From: Firmicutes bacterium CAG:145
GTDB lineage: Bacteria; Bacillota; Clostridia; Peptostreptococcales; Anaerovoracaceae
Reading direction: 5' to 3'
Length of the DNA stretch: 19,701 nt
Assembly (NCBI GenBank): GCA_000435715.1
Contig: FR882593.1
Span: forward strand, 261,965 to 281,665
Shown: piece after piece, positions 1-7,980 of the stretch
Layout of the letters: every line of letters starts with the position of its first letter
Position numbering within the stretch: the stretch's first letter is position 1
Translations under genes and position numbers: made by a program
Notes under the pieces: model-generated
What the model was told of the DNA's origin: nothing
Seen by the model: only the letters and a program-made list of their open reading frames with translations
The model's database searches: none

Positions 1-14
1 GACAGCCCCTTTTT
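1..14 (+). repeat. Left copy of terminator-arm direct repeat
   Basis: GACAGCCCCTTTTT matches 8024-8037 exactly and continues into a longer T run to position 17. It looks like the 3' arm and U-tract of a rho-independent terminator whose 5' arm lies outside the window. It marks the left edge of the AT-rich segment. Confidence 0.6.
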
Positions 15-71
15 TTTGTGAGTTTTAAGAAATAAATAACAATGATATCATCAATAAATATCAAGCTACTA

Positions 72-100
72 TTTACAAGAGGGGGAAAATGCGGTAATAT
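72..100 (+). promoter_or_regulatory. Promoter of the marR operon
   Basis: TTTACA at 72-77, a 17-nt spacer and TAATAT at 95-100 make a good housekeeping-type promoter. Transcription would start near 106-108, inside the first of two palindromes, which suits direct repression. It is the only convincing promoter ahead of the six closely packed genes that follow. Confidence 0.6.
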
Positions 101-131
101 ATATCTAATTAGATATTATCTAATTAGATAT
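101..131 (+). promoter_or_regulatory. Tandem MarR-type operator palindromes
   Basis: Two perfect copies of TATCTAATTAGATA lie at 102-115 and 117-130, 15 bp apart centre to centre; the first extends to a 16-bp palindrome at 101-116. They sit just downstream of the -10 box, over the expected transcription start and just before the AGGAGG of marR. MarR-family dimers typically bind palindromes of this size, so autorepression by the adjacent regulator is likely. Binding itself is inferred. Confidence 0.7.
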
Positions 132-154
132 ATTGCGTGAGGAGGCGAATACTT

Positions 155-610
155 TTGGGGAAAACAGAGCTGAAGATTTTGATCGGACTTCACAGAAATG
201 TAAATGCAATAGATAAAAAAACATCAAAAATAGCAGCAGAATATAATTTAACTTTTAGTCAGTTTATGGTTTTAGAAGTTCTTTACAGCAAGGGGGACAT
301 GAGCGTAGGAGAGGTAAGGGAAAGGATATTAAGTAGTGTAGGAACCATACCTCTTATAGTCAATAATTTAGTAAAAAGAAACTATGTTGAAAGACTTCCT
401 GATGAAAAAGACAGGCGTGTATGTATACTGCATTTGACAAAAGAAGGATATGATGTGATTAGCAAAGTCGCACCTGAAAATGAAGAGATGATAGCAGAAA
501 GCATGGAAGTTTTAGAACAAGAAGAAAGAGAAGAATTGTTATATCTTTTGAAGAAATTAAGAGGGAAATCAGATGAAAAGAAAAGTGAAGACAACGGTAA
601 GAGGCTTTAG
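155..610 (+). CDS. MarR-family transcriptional regulator
   Basis: A 151-residue winged-helix repressor of the MarR family. The fold is read from the helix-turn-helix at about residues 47-75 and the wing motif DEKDRR at 83-88, which is the family hallmark. I chose the TTG at 155 because AGGAGG at 140-145 lies 9 nt ahead of it; the GTG at 137 overlaps that ribosome site and is unlikely. The only cysteine is residue 90, after the wing, not near the N-terminus as in OhrR, so peroxide sensing of the OhrR type is not supported. It probably represses its own operon through the two palindromes at 101-131 and responds to a small ligand. The gene overlaps the following pirin gene by 38 bp. The family call is firm; the inducer is unknown. 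Confidence 0.9.
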   Translation: MGKTELKILIGLHRNVNAIDKKTSKIAAEYNLTFSQFMVLEVLYSKGDMSVGEVRERILSSVGTIPLIVNNLVKRNYVERLPDEKDRRVCILHLTKEGYDVISKVAPENEEMIAESMEVLEQEEREELLYLLKKLRGKSDEKKSEDNGKRL

Positions 611-1412
611 AACAAGAGATGGGGCAGGTGTTAATTTAGTAAGAGTTTTGGGAAATCAGACAACGAAGGAGTTTGATCCTGTTTTAATGCTCGATTCTTT
701 TGACAGCACAAACCCTGATGATTATACGGCGGGATTTCCAATGCATCCACATAGAGGAATTGAAACAATCAGTTATGTATCAAGAGGTAAGATGGTTCAT
801 AGGGATAGCTTAGGTAACGAAGACGGTATTTCAGATGGAGAAGTTCAATGGATGAATTCCGGTTCAGGGATTATGCATGAAGAAATGGTTCCGGCTGCGG
901 AAAGGCTTTTAGGTGTTCAGTTATGGTTAAACTTGCCATCAAAAGATAAAATGAGCAAACCAAGCTACAACAGCATTAAAAATGATGAGATAGATGAAAT
1001 AGAGATAGATGGTGGAAAAATAAGGCTTTTAGCAGGAAATTATGGAGAGTATCAAGGCTATAAAGGGGATTATCTTCCTATGGACTATTATGATATTCAT
1101 CTAAACGCTAATAGCGAAATTACACTTACTATGGGGGGAAAAGACTCAGTAATGATTTTTACTCTTTTGGGTAATGTTTATATCAATGATGAGCACATAG
1201 AGGAAAAAACTGCTGTTAAACTAACAGAAGGGGATAGTCTTACAATTAAAAATGGAGATCAGGATGCTCAGGTTTTATATATAAATTCGAGAGCTTTAAA
1301 TGAACCGGTTGCATGGGCAGGTCCGATTGTAATGAATACACAAGAAGAATTGCAGAAAGCATTTTCAGAACTTAGAAACAACACTTTTATCAAAGAAAAA
1401 GCAGAGTATTAA
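573..1412 (+). CDS. Pirin family protein
   Basis: A 279-residue bicupin of the pirin (YhhW-type) family, cytosolic and metal-binding. The N-terminal cupin carries the expected ligands: His58 and His60 in HPHRGIET, then His102 and Glu104 in IMHEE, matching the His-His-His-Glu set of known pirins. Some family members oxidise quercetin, others act as redox-dependent transcription cofactors; which applies here cannot be read from sequence. The length is typical. The start at 573 has AAGAGGG 7 nt upstream and lies inside the end of marR, so translation is probably coupled. It belongs to an operon with a nitroreductase and an iron-sulfur protein, which points to a redox or electrophile stress role (inference). 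Confidence 0.9.
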   Translation: MKRKVKTTVRGFRTRDGAGVNLVRVLGNQTTKEFDPVLMLDSFDSTNPDDYTAGFPMHPHRGIETISYVSRGKMVHRDSLGNEDGISDGEVQWMNSGSGIMHEEMVPAAERLLGVQLWLNLPSKDKMSKPSYNSIKNDEIDEIEIDGGKIRLLAGNYGEYQGYKGDYLPMDYYDIHLNANSEITLTMGGKDSVMIFTLLGNVYINDEHIEEKTAVKLTEGDSLTIKNGDQDAQVLYINSRALNEPVAWAGPIVMNTQEELQKAFSELRNNTFIKEKAEY

Positions 1413-1428
1413 AATAAGGAAAAGTGTG

Positions 1429-2010
1429 ATGAGTAAAGGTAGAATGGAAGCTTTTAGCGATGGCGTATTGGCAATTGTCATAACTATTATGGTATTAAAG
1501 CTTAATGCACCAGAAAGCTTGACACTTGACGCAGTAAAAGAGGTTTTTCCAACATTTTTAGCATACATTCTAAGCTTTATCTATGTTGGAATATATTGGG
1601 CGAATCACCATCATTTAATTAATATGACCGATTCGGTATCTGGTAGATTATTATGGAAAAATCTCCACTGGATATTTTGGATGTCGCTAATTCCAATGGC
1701 AACTGAGTGGATGGGGCTAAATCCCTATGAAAGTCTGCCCGCTTTGTTTTATGGAATGATACTCTTTATGTGTGCGGTTTCATACAATATTGTTCAATCG
1801 GAAGTTATTAAAATAAATGGAGATAATTCTGAAATTTCTCAAAACATAGGAAATGATTTAAAGGGGAAAATCTCTATTTTTGCATACGCTGTCGCTATTA
1901 TTTTTGCTTTTTATTTTCCGATCATATCGTATTTAATATATATTGTAATCGCTTTAATTTGGGTAGTGCCGGATAGTAGACTGGAAAAAAGCATGATGAA
2001 AAGGGGGTAA
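1429..2010 (+). CDS. TMEM175/DUF1211 family membrane protein (putative K+ channel)
   Basis: A 193-residue integral membrane protein with about six hydrophobic segments. The N-terminus RMEAFSDGVLAIVIT matches the FSDG signature of the TMEM175 family, whose bacterial members form tetrameric potassium channels, one six-helix unit per subunit. A HHH stretch with conserved Trp/Asn (YWANHHHLIN) follows in the third segment, as in relatives. ATG 1429 is preferred over GTG 1426 because AAGGA at 1416-1420 then has 8-nt spacing. It lies 16 bp after the pirin gene and 6 bp before the ferredoxin-like gene, so it is cotranscribed. A channel might link membrane potential or potassium balance to the stress response run by this operon; that is inference. 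Confidence 0.85.
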   Translation: MSKGRMEAFSDGVLAIVITIMVLKLNAPESLTLDAVKEVFPTFLAYILSFIYVGIYWANHHHLINMTDSVSGRLLWKNLHWIFWMSLIPMATEWMGLNPYESLPALFYGMILFMCAVSYNIVQSEVIKINGDNSEISQNIGNDLKGKISIFAYAVAIIFAFYFPIISYLIYIVIALIWVVPDSRLEKSMMKRG

Positions 2011-2016
2011 ATATTA

Positions 2017-2244
2017 ATGGAAAAGAGTTATGAAACAGAAAATCTAAAAATTTTTTGGAAACCTGATATATGTCAACATGCAGGCAAATGTGTGCATGGG
2101 GCGCCTAAGGTATTTGAGGTAGGAAGAAAGCCATGGATTATTCCTGAAAATGGAAGAGAAGAAGATATCATAAAAGTTATAGATAAATGTCCTTCTGGGG
2201 CTTTAAGTTATAAATTAAAAAAAGGAGGTAGCAAGGAGTGGTAA
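2017..2244 (+). CDS. YjdI-like (4Fe-4S) mono-cluster protein
   Basis: A 75-residue small iron-sulfur protein resembling E. coli YjdI (Fer4_19 domain). Cys19 and Cys25 in the segment CQHAGKC, plus Cys58 in KCPSGAL, are the visible cluster ligands; this is the one-cluster arrangement, not a CxxCxxC ferredoxin. The C-terminus is rich in Lys. The ribosome site (AAGGGGG at 2001-2007) overlaps the previous stop. It overlaps the next gene, a YjdJ-like acetyltransferase, by 7 nt. E. coli has the same yjdI-yjdJ pairing, which supports both calls. It may serve as an electron carrier or redox sensor for the operon's nitroreductase, but its partner is not known. Confidence 0.85.
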   Translation: MEKSYETENLKIFWKPDICQHAGKCVHGAPKVFEVGRKPWIIPENGREEDIIKVIDKCPSGALSYKLKKGGSKEW

Positions 2245-2516
2245 AAATCGTTTATGAACAACAAAAAAATAGAGCAGCTGCATATGATGATGAAAAATTC
2301 ATTGGTGAAAGCACATACTCTAAGTCGAACAAACTATGGATTATAGATCATACTTTTGTTGAAGGCAACTATGGAGGACAGGGAATTGCGACTAAGTTAG
2401 TTGCTGAACTGGTCGATGAGGCAAGAAAAGGCAATATAAAAATTATACCTTTGTGTCCTTTTGCCAAAAGAGAGTTTGAACGAAAGGAAGAATATTTAGA
2501 TGTATTATCAAAATAG
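2238..2516 (+). CDS. YjdJ-like GNAT N-acetyltransferase
   Basis: A 92-residue minimal GNAT-fold protein of the YjdJ/NATD1 type. The acetyl-CoA binding segment is GGQGIATKLV at about residues 48-57, followed by the family signature LCPFAKREF near the C-terminus. The start is GTG 2238, with AAAGGAGG at 2221-2228 giving 9-nt spacing; it overlaps the stop of the upstream iron-sulfur gene, so the two are probably translationally coupled. The substrate of this family is not established. The length fits the short YjdJ group, not full-size GNATs, so it is not truncated. Confidence 0.85.
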   Translation: MVKIVYEQQKNRAAAYDDEKFIGESTYSKSNKLWIIDHTFVEGNYGGQGIATKLVAELVDEARKGNIKIIPLCPFAKREFERKEEYLDVLSK

Positions 2517-2525
2517 GAGGTAGTT

Positions 2526-3098
2526 ATGAGCATTATAAAATCATTAGCAAATAGAAGAACATATTATAACATTGATAAGAACATACCGGTTTTAGAAAAA
2601 GAAATTGAAGAAAAGATTAAAGAAGTTACAGAGTTAGTACCAGATGCATTCAATATGAAAAGTGCGAGAGTGGTACTTGCCTTTGGCGAAAAGCATGATC
2701 AGCTATGGGATGAAATTTACAATGTTTTTGAGGGAAAAGTACCAAGAGAAAAGATTGATTCATTTAAAGCAGGAGCGGGAACGGTACTGTTTTTATATGA
2801 CGAGGAAACTGTTAAAGAAATGCAGAAACAGTTTAGCACTTATGCCGATAATTTTCCTATTTGGGCAAATCAGGCAAATGGAATGTTGCAGCTTTCTGTT
2901 TGGTCTGCACTAAGAGAACTCAATATTGGAGCTTCACTCCAACATTATAATCCTGTAATAGATGCAAAAGTAAAGGGAATTTTTAATATACCTGAGAATT
3001 ATAAATTAGTTGCACAGATGCCGTTTGGAGGTATTGTAAGCGAACCTGATAAAAAAGAAAAAGAAGAAATAGATAAAAGAGTAACAGTCATAAGGTAG
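2526..3098 (+). CDS. Nitroreductase family protein (Frm2/CinD-like)
   Basis: A 190-residue flavoenzyme of the nitroreductase superfamily, in the shorter Frm2/HBN1-like branch that includes the lactococcal copper-induced nitroreductase CinD. Visible features are the N-terminal NRRTYYNI segment (phosphate contact of FMN), a middle block FPIWANQANGMLQLSVWSAL, and the LGIGASLQHYN-like turn (here NIGASLQHYN). These enzymes use NAD(P)H to reduce nitroaromatics or quinones. It is the last gene of the operon, 9 bp after the acetyltransferase, with AGGAGG at 2516-2521 and ATG 2526. No strong terminator follows. Its presence is the best clue that the MarR operon deals with electrophilic or redox-active compounds. 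Confidence 0.88.
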   Translation: MSIIKSLANRRTYYNIDKNIPVLEKEIEEKIKEVTELVPDAFNMKSARVVLAFGEKHDQLWDEIYNVFEGKVPREKIDSFKAGAGTVLFLYDEETVKEMQKQFSTYADNFPIWANQANGMLQLSVWSALRELNIGASLQHYNPVIDAKVKGIFNIPENYKLVAQMPFGGIVSEPDKKEKEEIDKRVTVIR

Positions 3099-3437
3099 TG
3101 AAGAATTTCAGATAAATCAGGCAAACTATAAAATTTAATATTTACAAATATTCAAAATTCTAATATAATTTGCATAATTATATATATAAATCATGCAAGT
3201 TGCAGAAAAGAGTGGTGCGATTATATTTAAAAAAAGAATTGCTTTTGAAACAGAAAAATAAACATATAACTAATCAGCTTTTTGCATAAATTCGTATATA
3301 TTTTTTAAAATATGGCATTGCTCGTAAAAAACTGTGTTATATTTTTTATCTATGAAAATGTTTTAATTTGTGCAAGAGTAGAAATGCTATGAAATCAAGA
3401 AAATTTACAGTGATGAAAAATGATGTAAAGGATGGTG
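3099..3437 (+). other. AT-rich intergenic region ahead of the surface-protein pair
   Basis: A 339-bp spacer with no recognisable gene. It holds a good promoter (3141-3169, listed separately) and a TTGCAT/ATGCAA inverted repeat (3170-3175 with 3193-3198) just after the -10 box. There is also a possible 25-codon reading frame (GTG 3212 to TAA 3289, starting VVRLYLKKE) with only a weak ribosome site. If the promoter at 3141 is used, the mRNA leader before the first surface protein is about 260 nt. The peptide may be chance in such AT-rich sequence. Confidence 0.5.
3137..3169 (+). promoter_or_regulatory. Promoter with palindrome over its -35 box
   Basis: TTTACA at 3141-3146, a 17-nt spacer and consensus TATAAT at 3164-3169 form a strong promoter candidate reading toward the surface-protein genes. 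The -35 box lies inside the perfect palindrome AATATTTACAAATATT (arms 3137-3143 and 3146-3152), a plausible operator for an unknown repressor. It is unlike the marR operator. Confidence 0.55.
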
Positions 3438-5393
3438 ATGGACGTGAAGCGAAGAAGAATTGTTAGTATAATAGCGATTATCCTATTGATGGGTTTTTCT
3501 GCTATACCTGTATCAGCAGATGAAGAAATTTATAGTGTATCTGATTTTGAGGAGTTTAAAGCTGCGGTTGAAGAAATAAACGCTAAAACTTCTGACGGGA
3601 CATATACAATCAGTTTGACAGGGGATATTGATTTTGGAAGTATCGGATATAATTGTAAATTCCTAAAGGATACAGAGATACTTGGAAACGGACATACAAT
3701 TAATTTAGGCAGTGAAATGTCAAACGGACGATTGCAAATAGGAAATGCAGTCTTGTCACTGGGGAAAAGCAACAGTACAGGCAGCGAAAATCAGCTGAAA
3801 ATTACAGTGGCTGCACCTAAACGCTCGACTGCTTTGATACTTGTTGGAAATACCAATTCCGGAGAAGTAGGTACATTGAATATGTATGATGGGGTTGAAC
3901 TGACAGGGAGTTCAACTAATGGAGTTTCTTTAGGTTCGGCTGTTAATATTGTGAATGGACAGTTTAATATGTACGGCGGCGATATTCATGGGAATACAAA
4001 TGATGCGATAGCTGCAATGGGTGGTGCAGTTGCCGGAGATGGAAGATATGGGAAAGTAATTTTTAATATGTACGGTGGAAGTATTAGAGGCAATAAAACA
4101 CTGACAAATTATTTTGGCTATGGCGGAGGCGTTTTTTTATCAAATGCTTCATTTAATATGGAAGGTGGATCTATAAGAGAAAATATAGTGGAAAAAACAG
4201 TTGACAGTGCACAAGGCTACGGCGGCGGAGTAATGATATATGCTGGAAAAGCTGTTTTTAGCGGGGGCGAAATATCAAAAAATGTAAGCTCAAATTTTGG
4301 TGGAGGTATTTTTACGCATAATGGAGCTGATATTGTAATAAAAAATAGCTTTAGGATTACAGAAAATTCTGCTTCGCAAGGAGGAGGTTTATGTAATAAC
4401 GGTAATAGTGCTGTTGTAGAAGATGGAGCTATTATTGCAAACAATAAAGCCGTCATGAGAGGTGATGATATAGCTCATTATGGGGAGTCTCTTACTTTAG
4501 CATCTGCTCAAAATATGAATGCATTCCTTTTAACAGATGATTCGAATCATCAAATTACAGGCTGGTATTTAGATGATCCTCGTTGGAAGGCTGATAGTGC
4601 TCAAGAAATAGATGTAACTGCTCCATTAGGAAAGGATACTACTTTTTTAAAAGCAGCATATGAAAACAAGTATGTGGTTACATATCGTTTTGTGAGTGAT
4701 TCTGAAGGGGAAGGATTACCTGATGAGGTCGTTGATTTGCTGCCGATTGACACCCAAGAGTATCAATTGGGAGATCATGTTGCCGCTATACAGCCTGTTC
4801 AACTCAGAGTACCTGTTACAGGCGGGGTATGGGAATTTAAAGGTTATGATGCAGATAACAAAACAATAGAATCTATAACAACTGAATTTGTAGGTTCATG
4901 GATGTTTAGACCTAATACGATTCTATTAAACGAAGCGCCTGTTATTCACGCAAGCGATAAAACAATAAATACTGGAGATGTTTTTAATCCGTTAGAAGGG
5001 GTAACCGCAACAGATAAAGAAGATGGAACAATCAATTTGACAATTGATAATGTAATAAAAAATGATGTTGATACTAATAAAGCAGGAGTCTATAGTGTTA
5101 CATATAAAGTAACTGACTCAAATGGCGCTGATACAACAAAAACAATTTGGGTTACAGTTAAAGAAGAGGACAAACCTTTACCTCCTATTGATAATCAAAA
5201 TACAAGTATAGATGATCCGGAGAAAATCATGTTGAAACAAGATTTGCCGATACATAAAGAAACAGAAAAAATAAATGCAAGCATACCAAAAACCGAAGAT
5301 AGGTTAAATATAAAACGGTATTTACTTTTGTCATTGTTATCGATTATTATTTGCTTCTTTTTTGCAAGAAAGAAAAAGCTGATAAATAAGTAA
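3438..5393 (+). CDS. Secreted beta-helix/SHIRT-like/Ig-like surface protein with degenerate sorting tail
   Basis: A 651-residue surface protein. Residues 1-27 are a signal peptide ending VSA. About 150-345 is a run of glycine-rich turns (MYGGDIHGN, MYGGSIRGN, YGGGVFLSN, MEGGSIREN, FGGGIF), typical of a right-handed parallel beta-helix. About 412-491 resembles a SHIRT domain (starts YVVTYRFVSDSEG, ends GSWMF), a rigid stalk module of Gram-positive adhesins. About 500-578 is a DUF5011-type Ig-like domain (ATDKEDG, VTYKVTDSNG). The tail is IPKTE at 616-620, a hydrophobic helix and KKK. Glu replaces the Gly of LPxTG, so the sortase step may fail and the protein may stay membrane-anchored. ATG 3438 fits the ribosome site AAAGG at 3427-3431. 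A paralogue follows 49 bp later. Adhesion or glycan binding is inference. Confidence 0.85.
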   Translation: MDVKRRRIVSIIAIILLMGFSAIPVSADEEIYSVSDFEEFKAAVEEINAKTSDGTYTISLTGDIDFGSIGYNCKFLKDTEILGNGHTINLGSEMSNGRLQIGNAVLSLGKSNSTGSENQLKITVAAPKRSTALILVGNTNSGEVGTLNMYDGVELTGSSTNGVSLGSAVNIVNGQFNMYGGDIHGNTNDAIAAMGGAVAGDGRYGKVIFNMYGGSIRGNKTLTNYFGYGGGVFLSNASFNMEGGSIRENIVEKTVDSAQGYGGGVMIYAGKAVFSGGEISKNVSSNFGGGIFTHNGADIVIKNSFRITENSASQGGGLCNNGNSAVVEDGAIIANNKAVMRGDDIAHYGESLTLASAQNMNAFLLTDDSNHQITGWYLDDPRWKADSAQEIDVTAPLGKDTTFLKAAYENKYVVTYRFVSDSEGEGLPDEVVDLLPIDTQEYQLGDHVAAIQPVQLRVPVTGGVWEFKGYDADNKTIESITTEFVGSWMFRPNTILLNEAPVIHASDKTINTGDVFNPLEGVTATDKEDGTINLTIDNVIKNDVDTNKAGVYSVTYKVTDSNGADTTKTIWVTVKEEDKPLPPIDNQNTSIDDPEKIMLKQDLPIHKETEKINASIPKTEDRLNIKRYLLLSLLSIIICFFFARKKKLINK

Positions 5394-5442
5394 AACTATA
5401 TTAAAGGTAATAAAATACAATAAATGAGAAAAGGAGCTTGTG

Positions 5443-7935
5443 ATGCAAAGAAAGTTAAAAAAGAAATTCTCAATTTTTTTAGCATTGATTTTAGCTATTG
5501 GAACATTGTTCTCGGGTACGATGTCTGTACAGGCTGAAGAAGTTCAACGAGAAATTTTAAGTTTATCGTTTGATATAAACGAGGTAAAAGAACCGATTTA
5601 TGAAGATGAAGTACCGGATAGTTTTTATGTTCAGCCAAATGATGGGAACAGCCGTACAGACGGTAGTGAAATATTTGTAAATTGGATGGTAAAACAAGCT
5701 GACGGAACTTGGGATTACGCAAAATCCACATCGAAAACAGTGTATTTTGAAGCTGGAAAAGAGTATCGCTTAAGGTTTGATATCCAGAACCTTAAGGCAT
5801 CAGATGGAAAAATATTCATTGATAATGTGCCTACTGTCAAAGTGAATGATATGAATGTATCTGTTTTGACGGATGATAATGTTACAGATTCTTACTATAC
5901 CAAAACAGATGATACAACCGTATCATTTGCGATGTATTCAAAATCCTTTAAAATAGGAAATATAACATCGAAAAACCCACCGGCAGAAACACCAGAGAAA
6001 ACATTTATCGTTACCAAGGACACAGATGGCTCTGAAATTGGCCGTTATGATACGCTTCAGGAGACACTGGGAGCTATTAATGGTGATAATAAAGATAAAT
6101 GGAATGCATATACTATTATGGTAACTCATGATTATACAGAAGATGATAAGGCTCCAGTAATTCCTATGAATGCGACAGTCACTGTTACTTCATCTCCGGG
6201 ACATCAATTTGTGATTACGCGTGCAGACCCGGGCAGGGCGTGGTCATCAAAGCATTTCAGTCTTGGAGGTGATGCGTCTCTGATTCTGAAGAATATCATC
6301 CTTGATGGAAACAATGCCATGGGAGGTATTTATTCGGATGGAGGTGTTGGAACACATACAAGGGCAACCACCATTATCTTAGATGAAGGAGCAGTTATAA
6401 GAAACTGCCTTGGACGGGGTAGTGATCCGTATACTCCTTGGGCAGGTGGAGCAATCGTTACCTTAGGTAACGGCAAAGGCGTAGTAACGACTATTAAGGA
6501 AGGTGCTGTAATTGAAAACTGTAAAAGCTCAGAAGGTTATGATGGTGGAGCAGTCTATGTAGATGAAGGCACACAGCTTAACATAGAAGGTGGTATTATT
6601 GAAGGCTGTGAAGCGATAGGCACTAGAGTCACAGTTGGAGTAAGTACTCATCACAGTAATGGTGGTGCGATTATGTTACATGGAACAATGAATATGACTG
6701 GTGGTATAATTTCTAATAACAAGACAACTGCCAGTGGAGGTGGTATCGCTGTATCCGATTCCGGCAGACTTTCTGTAACAGGTGGAACGATTAAAGGAAA
6801 TAAAGGAGCACATGGTGGTGGTATTTTTATTCAAGAAAGTTCAGCGGAAACTAAGATTGAAAATGTCACATTCATGAGAAACCAAGCTAAATATGGCGGA
6901 GGAGTATACTTACACAGAAAAGCTGGAATAAATATAAGTAAAAGTGCATTTTCCGATAATTTTGCGATACAGGGGGGCGCAATTTATACTGGGAACTCTG
7001 ATTATGGCGATCCGGCGGATGCAACCAAATATCAGACTGTTAAACTTGCAGGTGATGTGAGCTTCGAAAACAATTCTGCTTCATATGGGCTTTACGCTCC
7101 GCCTGAAAATGCAGATGAATTTACCAACCTTAAATTTTCAAAAACATCTGTGACAGGTAAAAATATTTTTCCTGTAGATTCGCTTTTGACAAACTATGAT
7201 ATTAACTATATCAATGGGGATAAGGTTGATCCAACTGAAAAATATCAAATTCTTTTTGAATTTAAAAGCACAACTGAAGACAAAGATTTGCCAAGTGATA
7301 TATTGGATTTACTTCCAGACCCAATAAGTGGCATTAAAAAAGGCGATAAAGTAACTTTACCTATTTTTGCTGATTCTGAAATCAAGGTGGAAGATGGAAA
7401 GTGGGTATTCACAGGCTGGAAAGACGGAAAAGAAATAGTAGTTAATAACAATATGTTGGTAGTCGGTGAATGGAAGTTTTCCTCTAATATGAGTGTTATC
7501 AATAATGTGCCTATGATTTTAGCAAATGATGTCACACTGAATGTAGGCGATGATTTCGATCCATTGTCAGGCGTTAGTGCAACGGACAAAGAAGATGGCG
7601 ATATTACGCTGACAAAGGATAATATTATTGCGAATGATGTAGATACTTCGAAAGCTGGTATTTATCATGTAACATATAAAGTAACAGATAGTAAAGGTGC
7701 ATTTGCAATTAAAACCATCAAAGTTACAGTAAAAGATAAAGATACATCAGTAGTTCCAGACAAACCGGACGATATAAATAAACCAATTATTGTACCATAT
7801 ACATCAGTTAATGATAAAATTCCACAAACAGGAGACCATTCAAATATAAGTTTATTTATTTCTATGCTTGCTGGCTCAATGGGTGTATTAGCCGTTTTAT
7901 TTGGAAGAAAACGAAAAAGAAGTACGAACGATTAA
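5443..7935 (+). CDS. LPxTG-like (IPQTG) beta-helix/SHIRT-like/Ig-like surface protein
   Basis: An 830-residue paralogue of the preceding gene, with extra N-terminal sequence. Residues 1-31 are a signal peptide ending VQA. About 32-175 is a unique domain that I do not recognise. About 186-560 is a beta-helix with repeated GG turns (DGGAVYVDEG, NGGAIMLHG, TGGIISNN, SGGGIAV, HGGGIFIQ, YGGGVYLH). About 600-680 is a SHIRT-like domain and about 690-765 a DUF5011-type Ig-like domain, both close in sequence to those of its neighbour. The tail is complete: IPQTG at 793-797, a membrane helix and GRKRKRS, so wall anchoring by a sortase is likely; no sortase gene is in the window. ATG 5443 has AAAGGAG 7 nt upstream, better than GTG 5440. 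Probably cotranscribed with the previous gene. Confidence 0.87.
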   Translation: MQRKLKKKFSIFLALILAIGTLFSGTMSVQAEEVQREILSLSFDINEVKEPIYEDEVPDSFYVQPNDGNSRTDGSEIFVNWMVKQADGTWDYAKSTSKTVYFEAGKEYRLRFDIQNLKASDGKIFIDNVPTVKVNDMNVSVLTDDNVTDSYYTKTDDTTVSFAMYSKSFKIGNITSKNPPAETPEKTFIVTKDTDGSEIGRYDTLQETLGAINGDNKDKWNAYTIMVTHDYTEDDKAPVIPMNATVTVTSSPGHQFVITRADPGRAWSSKHFSLGGDASLILKNIILDGNNAMGGIYSDGGVGTHTRATTIILDEGAVIRNCLGRGSDPYTPWAGGAIVTLGNGKGVVTTIKEGAVIENCKSSEGYDGGAVYVDEGTQLNIEGGIIEGCEAIGTRVTVGVSTHHSNGGAIMLHGTMNMTGGIISNNKTTASGGGIAVSDSGRLSVTGGTIKGNKGAHGGGIFIQESSAETKIENVTFMRNQAKYGGGVYLHRKAGINISKSAFSDNFAIQGGAIYTGNSDYGDPADATKYQTVKLAGDVSFENNSASYGLYAPPENADEFTNLKFSKTSVTGKNIFPVDSLLTNYDINYINGDKVDPTEKYQILFEFKSTTEDKDLPSDILDLLPDPISGIKKGDKVTLPIFADSEIKVEDGKWVFTGWKDGKEIVVNNNMLVVGEWKFSSNMSVINNVPMILANDVTLNVGDDFDPLSGVSATDKEDGDITLTKDNIIANDVDTSKAGIYHVTYKVTDSKGAFAIKTIKVTVKDKDTSVVPDKPDDINKPIIVPYTSVNDKIPQTGDHSNISLFISMLAGSMGVLAVLFGRKRKRSTND

Positions 7936-7980
7936 TGAAATATATAACGACAATATGCAGATACAAATAACCTTTAATAT

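Noticed and set aside
42..51. Palindrome ATGATATCAT upstream of the marR promoter
   Set aside because: Short and in very AT-rich sequence; expected by chance and upstream of the -35 box.
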